Shown here piece by piece: positions 56,181 to 64,000 of a stretch of DNA of 64,000 bases (within the stretch, counting starts at the first letter, position 1; every line of letters begins with the position of its first letter). Source of the stretch: Sympetrum striolatum (lineage: Eukaryota > Arthropoda > Insecta > Odonata > Libellulidae); contig OX388349.1 of NCBI GenBank assembly GCA_947579665.1, positions 22,538,459-22,602,458 of the forward strand, in the 5' to 3' direction. Position numbers and translations under genes: made by a program. The notes under the pieces are model-generated. The model did not search any database, was not told the DNA's origin, and saw only the letters and a list, made by a program, of their open reading frames with translations.

Positions 56181-59100
56181 GATCTATTCATATAGGCGCG
56201 TAGAAAATATTTTTATAAATCCCTACTTTGTGGTGGATACATACAATGACCAGCTCCCAAGATATCTCTTGGATATAACACGTGTATTAGAACTTGCAGC
56301 GTCATTACAGATTTATAGAATTAACCAAGAGTTGAATGAAAAGTATATTTTTCTTCATTTTGTTCAGTTCGGAAAAGACAACTGCATAAAAGCGATTAAC
56401 TTCCAACTATTAATTTATTTGAGAATTTCATTAAATGTTAGCGCACGTAAAATGTTCTGATCTCTCTTTTCAGCTCGAATATACTTTCTTTATTCCTTGC
56501 CCTTCTAAATACGTAATTAACATCTGTCATACAGGTCACATTCTTTTATTACGAAACAAATGTAAATAGCATTATTAACGAACAGAGGAACTGATGAATT
56601 TTTAATCTTCATCCTCATAGAAGCTTTTTTGCACACTTTTATTAAAATTAGCCCGAAACCATTCAATTTTATTTTGACCTTTGCAAAAAGAATTAAAGAG
56701 CATTTTTTGCGCAATCTAAAATTCGAATGAAGGCGATAAATAATAATCGTTGCTCTTTTGGAACGTTGATATTTATTCATGTATTGCTGAATAATTAGTT
56801 TCCTTTGGACCAGTTAATTATTTTCCTTTTCACATATAAAGCAATTAATTAAATATCCAAATGCCATATCTTCACAAAAGGGAATTATCTTGGCCTTTTT
56901 CATTCACGACCTTTGGCCATTGTTTGTTACCTGTTCGCTTTTGCCTACGCAAACACCTTTACTCTCCTAAAAATAAAATAGAAAACAAAATAACTTGCAT
57001 GAGGATATAATGAGCGTACTTCGCAAATGAAATATAAATCTGGATTTTTTTCCTTAATTTCTTTTTGTGAAATATGATAAATATTGTTTGAAGTAGTGTC
57101 TTCATCATTCTTTGGCTTATTATGGTTAGAAAATGCAGAATATTTACTAAATTTTACTCTATTTTAAATACGCTGTATATGTTAATTAACTGTGTATTGA
57201 GGTAGATTGATTCTAAAAGTATAAAAAACCAGCAGTTTAGGGAATTCAACTATGAATTCTACAAGTTTGCTGAAAAATGTAGTGGTCTCAGAAAAACGGA
57301 TAATAGTAAGTTTTACATCAATTTTAGTTTCTTCTTGTTATATGCCTCTTAGTTTTAATAAAAACACTGGTTATAAATTATTGCTCGTGTAGTCAAGAGA
57401 AACTTTTGTAGAAAGGGAGAACTATGGAGAATGAGACATAACTTAGAAGTACATTAATGGTGTTAGACGAAGTTCAGAAAGTGGTCAGGCTGTTCATATA
57501 CTTAACGAGCGACATTACGAAGGATTAGAAGTAGTAAACTAGTTTGGCACTTAGTTTCATATGGGTGCATCACCTGGGCAACACAAGTAAAAGAAAATTG
57601 AGGACATACTTGAGGTAAGGAGCTTAGGGAGGATTTAGGACTCGAGGTGACGTGCAAGAGAAGATTGTAGAATAGCGAGAACTGGGAAGGAATTGCTGCG
57701 GGTCGTAAGACGAAAACATTTCTATTGGAGCCGATTCTATCAATACGTAGGAAAATGAATCCAACAAATGTGTATTTTCTTCTTGTGCGCGAGAAGAATG
57801 CTGGCGATTTGAGGATTTGTTGAGGTCATTACTCTGTAAAACGTATAGTTTACTTGTTAGAAAGGCAATTATCATTATTTGTTTCGTTTATTTTATTTTA
57901 TTACACGACTATTTTAGGTAAAGTTTACTTAAACAATGTTCCTTTCAAAGAAAACTTATGTAACGATTTTGATTTACACTCAGAATGCTTTGTATTGTAG
58001 CTAGATGCACTTTGCGATAGAAATGATTATCTTAATAACAGAAATATCTTTATATATAAAATATATTTTATCAGCTTGATAATAAAATTTTAGGCTATAA
58101 AAGTAATGGATTAGTGACTGAGGACATTCACAGTATTCTGTAGGGCTTGAGAAGCCTTACCATCACTCATAGTTTCTGAATAAAACTTAATAATATATAG
58201 ACATAATAATAATAGGTATAACGTTCTGTTTCTTCATTTTAACATTATCTTTAGCCATACATTTAGTATTTCAACACCTTCCGTTTCTTAAGCTGTCTAT
58301 TATTTTCAATAGTATTTTAATATCTTAAGCCCATACCATTTATAAAAAACTCAATTCTTATTCTCAAAAGAAAAGTCAATTCTTATTTTTCACTGCAATA
58401 CAAAAGAGACAGCCAGGACAATAACTGTCGATGAGAATAAACAAGGCCGAAAATTCGATTTTCTTTCAATATCTTGGAATATCATAAATTTATTTAGAAT
58501 ATATGAAGTTAGTAATTGATTATTTACATATTATTTTCTCCAAAAGAAATTAATTTTCGCTTTTTAACTGGCGTTTCAGTGACCAATAAGTTCGCTCAGG
58601 TCACTCGAATTTCTGTGACTAGCTAGATTTACTAGGAGAATCAGATAAAAATTGCAGTAAATTATAACCTAGTTAGTTAGATTCTTTGGAGGTTTTAAAT
58701 TGAAGAAAGGCTATAAAACTGAATATACGATGTTATAAACAACAGTTTTTATTCACCTATGAGTGTAATAATAGTTGGAAATTAAATTTTCGGCGTGAAA
58801 ATTTTAAATTTTTTGCAATATGCGATAATATCTGGTTGGGATTCACCGAATATAGTAAAATGAAATATTTCCGTGCAAGTCTATAGAGTTTCATGGAAAA
58901 CGTTGTAGTTTTCTTTGGAATGAAGTCATGACAATAATCTATTTTAAGTCAACATGTTTGTTAGACAGGATGAAGATTCTAGCGAGATCATCCCCATATT
59001 TCTCCCGCTCACCTATTGGCCATTCCAGTCTGCATTCTGCGAATGTCCGTTTTCCATATTTTCCCTCAGTAATGCAGCTTTATGAAATAGTAGTGTTCAA

Positions 59101-59629
59101 CTGCATATGTCTGACTCACAATCGGCTTGAGATTCAACGGACCGTTTTTCACGAGAATAGGTATGTTGATTCTCCCGCCCGAAATACTTACAATGGAATT
59201 CAGCGAACACTAAAACTCGAAATATCGGTTAACACGAGATTCATCCTCGGTCCGTTCCATCGGTTACACGAAAACGATTTTTGGTTCCGTGGAATTAATC
59301 TATGCAGATGCCTCTGGTTAACACGGAATGGATGCTTGGTTTATCGTTGTTGCAATTCATGGATATCGAGGGATGCTAGCACGCAGTTTTAGCTGTGGCG
59401 AAGGGGTGAATGTTAAATTTACTCCAGCTGTAGTTGCAGTGTTGTATGGTTTGCTTTGAATGGTTCTTCCTAAAAATATAATTTAGCAACGTTTTTATTT
59501 TCATAATTTTTATTTTCTCAATTTTTTGTTCTCATTATTTTAAGTAATGATTTTTGAAAACTTTTCGTAGAATTTGGTTCAAATTCATTCATTACAACTT
59601 TTGCCTCTCGTGACAAATTCTTTATTATT
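56181..59629. other. AT-rich gene-free DNA
   Basis: ORFs of 76-154 aa (the largest + at 58928-59392, in a locally GC-richer patch) have no recognisable domain. No transposon ends defined. Confidence 0.45.
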
Positions 59630-59823
59630 AAAGTTATACAGAAGTGAAAAATAGTGACTTGGCTGGGTCTCGAACCTAGGTCTCCCACTTTCTTGCTCAT
59701 AAACCATCCCGTTTTCAGAGGTGAGATGGACGTGGCTCTGTAGTTCAGTGGTTAGATTGCCTGCCCGGAAAGTGGGTTTGAGTCCCAGCCAAGTCACTAA
59801 CATTTCACCTCTCTATAACTTTG
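59630..59823. mobile_element. Head-to-head tRNA-like SINE pair
   Basis: The right copy (+) starts near 59732 with GTGGCTCTGTAGTTCAGTGG (A box), then TGCCTGCCCGGAAAGTGGG and a B box GGGTTTGAGTCCC, and runs on to TCACCTCTCTATAACTTT. The left copy (-) covers 59630-59692 with GGGTCTCGAACCTAGGTCTC on plus. The arms are imperfect reverse complements over about 60 bp around a roughly 75-bp centre. Only the right copy has the A-box half. The family also appears at 34940, 35665 and 40353-40475. Confidence 0.68.
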
Positions 59824-61044
59824 GTTTAAGATGCATAGTTTTATGTGCAAAGTCAATTATTACTTTCCATCATTCATTATTATTGTGTAGTTTTTGATTG
59901 CGAATGAAACTTTTTGTTTAATCAATGGAATAATATCTTTTTATAGCAAAGATGAGTCCAGTTACTTTTTTCACTAAAGTTTCCTAAATGATTCCGCACA
60001 ATATCTTTGAATCGAATGATTTATGTTAAGTTTAATCTTTTCTTTAAATCTGTTTTCGGTACCTATTTTTTCAATTCAAGAGGAAACAATTGCACTAAGA
60101 AATCAAAGTGGGGTTGTCGCCAAACAATTTCCCTTTTCTTACCTAAAACACGGCTATTGCCCGTAACCATTCTTAAATCTTCATCATCCACCTCTCATTT
60201 TAAAATTTATTCTCTCTTTTTATATTCCCGTATCCTGTAATGGAAAGACCTCTTAGCTTTCAGTGGGGTTGTATCTGATGAAATTTTTCATTTTTCCTGC
60301 TTATGCGATGGTTCCCCTCGAGCAGACATCTCCGAGAATACGGTCATATAGGGCGGATAAATTAAATTTGTTTTGCCGTTTCCCTGGACAACCGGGGGTG
60401 ACGATGAAGTATTTCATCATCTTTATATGGGGATTTTCGAAATAGCTGTCAGGTACCGCCACGTTTCGGGAGATCCCGTCATTTCCTGGGATATGCTTGA
60501 GGAGAAAATGCGGATCATAGGATTGAATGGAGAGATATTTCAGCCGTGTTAGAAGGAAATGGATCTTAAAGCCGTGGAATAGGGCTCATTAAATATTTCA
60601 TTGTGACTTCTTTCATTGAATATTGTGCGGGATAATGTGGAATAATTTTTAGTTCACTTTACCTAAGCTGCCCTTCATAATATTTTCAATGTAATATTGC
60701 GATGGAATCTTAAATGTAGGTAAGAAATTTCTGTTTTCGGAGTGAGTTTTTCTTGTGTGTGGTTATTGAGTGAAAAAATGTGTGTGAATAAAAATAAAAT
60801 ATAGATAAGATCATTCACGATAACAAAAACGTATAAGGTTGATGAAATTCCTTTCTGTGTGGTTCAATCTTTATGTCATTAAATGCTAATGTCTTCGGAA
60901 AATTCCTCTTGAATTATTAACGGTATAACCTTGAAATACAGAAAATTCATTATCTTTTTTTATGAATAAGGTAAAATGTTTTTGACTTTTTCCCTTTTTT
61001 GGAAGAAGAGCAATTTATAATTATTTGTGGAGCTTGTATAATTT
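59824..61044. other. Gene-free DNA
   Basis: Short ORFs of 60-77 aa. A small CpG-richer stretch lies at 60250-60560. Nothing assigned. Confidence 0.45.
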
Positions 61045-61125
61045 TTCTTCTTCTAAGGTATCCCTTTTCCACGAAGTACAGCTTGAGTATATTAATTTTG
61101 TTTTAACCTATATTATTATTGCATC
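61045..61125 (+). repeat. TTCCACGAAGTA dispersed repeat copy
   Basis: TTCTTCTTCTAAGGTATCCC then TTTTCCACGAAGTACAGCTT (near 61067). Closest relative in the window is at 50461-50545. Confidence 0.6.
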
Positions 61126-61886
61126 ATCAATCTGCAGGTAGGTATACACCAGTTGGCAGAGTCAGAAATAAATTAAATACATCATCAAAAACTAAAACAT
61201 CACCCATAAAATAAAAAGAAACATCATAAATAACACATCAAATATTAAGTACTTACACGTTCAGTACCAACAAATCAGTCATGACCAATCCAAATGATAT
61301 AAATACGTACAAATATATTAATTAAATTGTCTATGGAAACTTAGGATTTTCCTAGGAGACTTATTTAACTCTGAAAAACTCTGACCGTAGATACATGCTT
61401 TTGAGAAATGCACATTTCATGATAGCAACTCCATATCAAAACGAAATATATGATTGTAGTAGCGCTATATTGTTTGAAATCATAGATTGGTCCCATTTGA
61501 GAGATTCCAGGTCTAATAGGTCACCAGTATGTTAGTTTAATTAACATTACTAATAGGAATCGAGCTAATTAGGTTGCGACTAAGTTTCGCCTGCACTAGA
61601 ATTTTATCAAAACGCAGCAGAAAAAAAGAATTTCCTCACTCGCGAGTCATAATTGGCTTGTTCGATTGATTTTGAGTAACGCACCGCACAATATAAATTA
61701 CGGTATGAATAATTAATTTCTATTAGTATGTTTAAATGCGTTTCTAAGATTATTTTTGTAGAGTTCTGCTGAATTTACATTTTAGCTTATTCGTCGTTGT
61801 AACCTGAAGTATAAAAACTAACAATTTTTTCTAAATGTTAATTAATCATGTAAGATTCCACTTGTGGCGATATTTAATAACTCAGG
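61126..61886. other. AT-rich gene-free DNA
   Basis: Nothing recognised. Confidence 0.5.
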
Positions 61887-62161
61887 CTTGCAAAGAATCA
61901 TAGTTAAGGGTAAATTCACCAATAATGTATTATAATTGTTTTAAATACGTTTGAATAAATAGATGTTAATAATATAAATACATAGTTACACTAATATAAG
62001 TTATAATAATAAAAGAGACAATCTGACTCTGTCCACAGGAAAATTATTTTCTGTTGTCGGAATCAGGTTATGTTTTTATTGAACTAATCATGGAGAAGTT
62101 CCACTAAGGATCGCCAGAATTGATTAATCATAAATTGTCTTGCAAAGAATCATAGTTAAGG
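61887..62161. repeat. 23-bp direct repeat 250 bp apart
   Basis: CTTGCAAAGAATCATAGTTA plus AGG occurs at 61887-61909 and again at 62139-62161. Sequences after each copy share AATAA and TTGTTTTAAATA blocks at similar offsets, so a longer, older duplication of about 100-130 bp is likely. Confidence 0.75.
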
Positions 62162-64000
62162 ATTAATGAAGGTCAACATGAAAAAATAACGAGCCATTTA
62201 TTATTTTTGTTTTAAATAAGAATTAATAAATATTTGTTTATTCTATAAATACCATAAATATTCTGGTTTTTATATTCTTGTTTATTACCTAATTAAATTA
62301 CATTGAGATGAATAGGATGAGCGCGATTGTTTTTAATTGCATCTGAATTATGTGACGTGACTCATTAATTTTTATAGCTACTTGCAATGGTGTATCCTTA
62401 AGAGAACCCTATATAGACACGGAGCGAAATCTCGCTGCCAATGGCACCGTTGGGGACGGTAGCGTCCTACCAGAATAGTGGCTTTAATAATATCAGGAAC
62501 GCAAGGTAGGATTTTGGTTTGCAATGCCGGAGAGCCCCGCTGTTCTCCATTATATGTCCCTCTTCGTTCCACTTCCCGAACTCCTTTGTCTGTCGCAACG
62601 TCACCTCTCACCCGTCCCTCTTTACTGTAATAGAACCGCCTCCCACGTACCGCATGCGGAGACGAAAGAATCCACTCGGAGGGGTATTATAATAGAAAAA
62701 TATCGCTCGAACACAACACAACGCATCGGAACGCATTCTCCTTATTTTTCTGCCCTAGTACATTTCTCTCCATGGGAAATTCCTCCTCGCCTACGTACCA
62801 AAAGCCCTCCCCTCTTTCATCTCCGGATATGAACAGAATCCCACCCACACCCTCTAATCCCTCTCGCTACCAAAGGCTGCCATAGAGACCATCCGAACAA
62901 CACATCTGTCGCTATACCTTTCCCTATCTCCTCCACATATCTCAATTCCCTCGGACGACTCCGCTCATTCCGAGGCAATCGATAGTTGGGCAGTGGTCAG
63001 GGAGGGGCGGGTCGGGGGGAAGGGTCGAGGATATGTGGAATAATGAGGGAGGTCGGAGGAGAATAGAAGCTGATTGGCGAGAGGGTAGGAGGGTTTTCGC
63101 AGTTGATTCCCCTCATTCTTCGGCGTTATTGCCCTCAAACCGGTAATATACCTGAAGAAAACTCTCTGCTCGGATTGCCGTGCTTCTCACGTTGCAGGGA
63201 CGTGCGAGCCTTTTACTTTCTTAAGTTTTTCGCGAATCGCGAATCTGGGCTCTTGTTTCTCCCGTGAGGATTAATTTGGTGTCTCACCGAGAGATGAATT
63301 TGTAGCGTTGATGTTTTTTTCATCCGGAGATGCGTGGGGGCTGTTTCCGGTTCTAATAAAGGAGGAAGCTGGGGTGACAATAAAAGGGTCCATAACTGAG
63401 ATGAGCAATATTTTTGCGTCTGGTAAACGAACGCCTTAGGGGAGAGAAGATGTTTCGGGGAAGTGTATTGAGGAGGTTTCGGGAGACGATTGGGTCCATT
63501 GAGAGAGGTTGATGACGCCAGACGGAGTAAGGTGTGTTAGGCGTTCTTGGGAAAGAAAACTGTTGGGTCATTAGGAAAGACTGTCGTTTCCTTTTTAATA
63601 AGGTTGGTGCATTAGGAAAGATAGCCATTTCTACCTTAATAATGTACCAGGTTAGGAATATGTAGCGCCGTATATTTTATGCAATAATAACTCTGGGTTT
63701 TGCTACAGTAAAACCTTTCTGAGGTGGAAGCCGAAGGATAGAGTAAATTTTCCGGCTTAGGTAGGTTAGCACAAAGTACATTTATCTATTAAGAATAGTG
63801 GTTTCAAGCTATGGAAAATTCAAAGAAATAAAACGATAATGCAATGGATATAGTAAACTTATGGGAATGCAATGGATATATTAAAATTATGGGAATGCAA
63901 TCAAATGTCTCTTTATAAACAAGTGATCTACCTGACGGAATAAATCAAAGGAAGAATGCTTAGCCAGAGGATTAATGTGTGGTAACTGCAATTATTAGCT
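62162..64000. other. Gene-free DNA with GC/CpG-rich patch at 62390-63640
   Basis: The patch has overlapping ORFs on both strands (102 aa + at 62524-62832, 91 aa - at 63353-63628), no motifs, purine-rich and pyrimidine-rich blocks, and a G-quadruplex motif. It resembles the patch at 10430-11110 and could be regulatory. After 63640 the DNA is AT-rich. A short repeated phrase, GGGAATGCAAT, occurs near 63860 and 63891. Confidence 0.4.
63000..63024 (+). other. Predicted G-quadruplex motif
   Basis: Five G runs of 3-6 bases are separated by loops of A, C, TC and AA within 25 bases. This satisfies the G3+N1-7 rule with very short loops, which generally favours stable parallel quadruplexes. Folding is inferred from sequence only. 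Confidence 0.7.

Noticed and set aside
59226..59330. piggyBac ends at the two TTAACACG-like sites
   Set aside because: GTTAACACGAG (59228) and GTTAACACGGA (59317) are in direct, not inverted, orientation and lie only about 90 bp apart.
58928..59392. 154-aa ORF as a coding exon
   Set aside because: No family motif or convincing splice context could be identified by eye.

Overview
The window looks like non-coding, repeat-rich DNA from a large eukaryotic genome, most likely an arthropod and probably an insect. That judgement rests on the transposon mix: a two-ORF LINE of the CR1/L2/Jockey-like kind, tRNA-derived SINEs, a mariner C-terminal relic, and hAT-like and piggyBac-like MITEs. Background DNA is AT-rich and broken up by GC- and CpG-richer patches. 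I recognise no host protein-coding gene. Almost all ORFs are short, lack family motifs and look like chance ORFs. The species cannot be named from this sequence, and I cannot tell whether the window is intergenic or lies inside long introns.

Layout. 1-10430 is AT-rich, with two adjacent 36-bp palindromes (1855-1937), one good and one weaker hAT-like MITE (3722-4051, 4865-5136), a piggyBac-like MITE bounded by TTAA (5872-6155) and a tRNA-Lys-like sequence fused to a second tRNA-like SINE (7442-7722). 10430-34000 alternates AT-rich DNA with GC/CpG-richer patches (about 10430-11110, 18990-20480, 22010-22930, 25540-26420, 30830-31330) that could be regulatory. It also holds an 84-bp perfect palindrome (26987-27070), a 23300-23476 inverted/direct repeat structure, and an inverted pair of degenerate ~16-bp tandem arrays (29706-30291). 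33800-36610 is a nest of old insertions: LINE 3' relics on both strands, tRNA-like SINE pieces, a mariner C-terminus and an 88-bp LINE 3' stub. 36815-38170 has two copies of an unassigned ~250-bp repeat whose third copy is at 25151-25405. 39926-40475 has a 13-bp tandem array, another LINE 3' end and a head-to-head tRNA-like pair.

The clearest coding content is one nearly complete non-LTR retrotransposon at about 44030-48922, flanked by a candidate 9-bp target-site duplication. ORF2 (1025 aa) is uninterrupted, with an apurinic-type endonuclease and a reverse transcriptase that keeps its catalytic residues. ORF1 is split by one apparent frameshift. The 3' UTR carries two hairpins and an (AAAT)n tail. 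Hairpin-before-tail architecture recurs in several other relics in the window, and one stem shows a compensatory base-pair change.

48932-64000 returns to AT-rich DNA with a hAT-like element (55729-56172), minus-strand tRNA-like SINEs, a second head-to-head tRNA-like pair (59630-59823), dispersed copies of a TTCCACGAAGTA repeat, and a final GC/CpG-rich patch (62390-63640) with a G-quadruplex motif. All positions and matches were read by eye. No composition, alignment or folding was computed.
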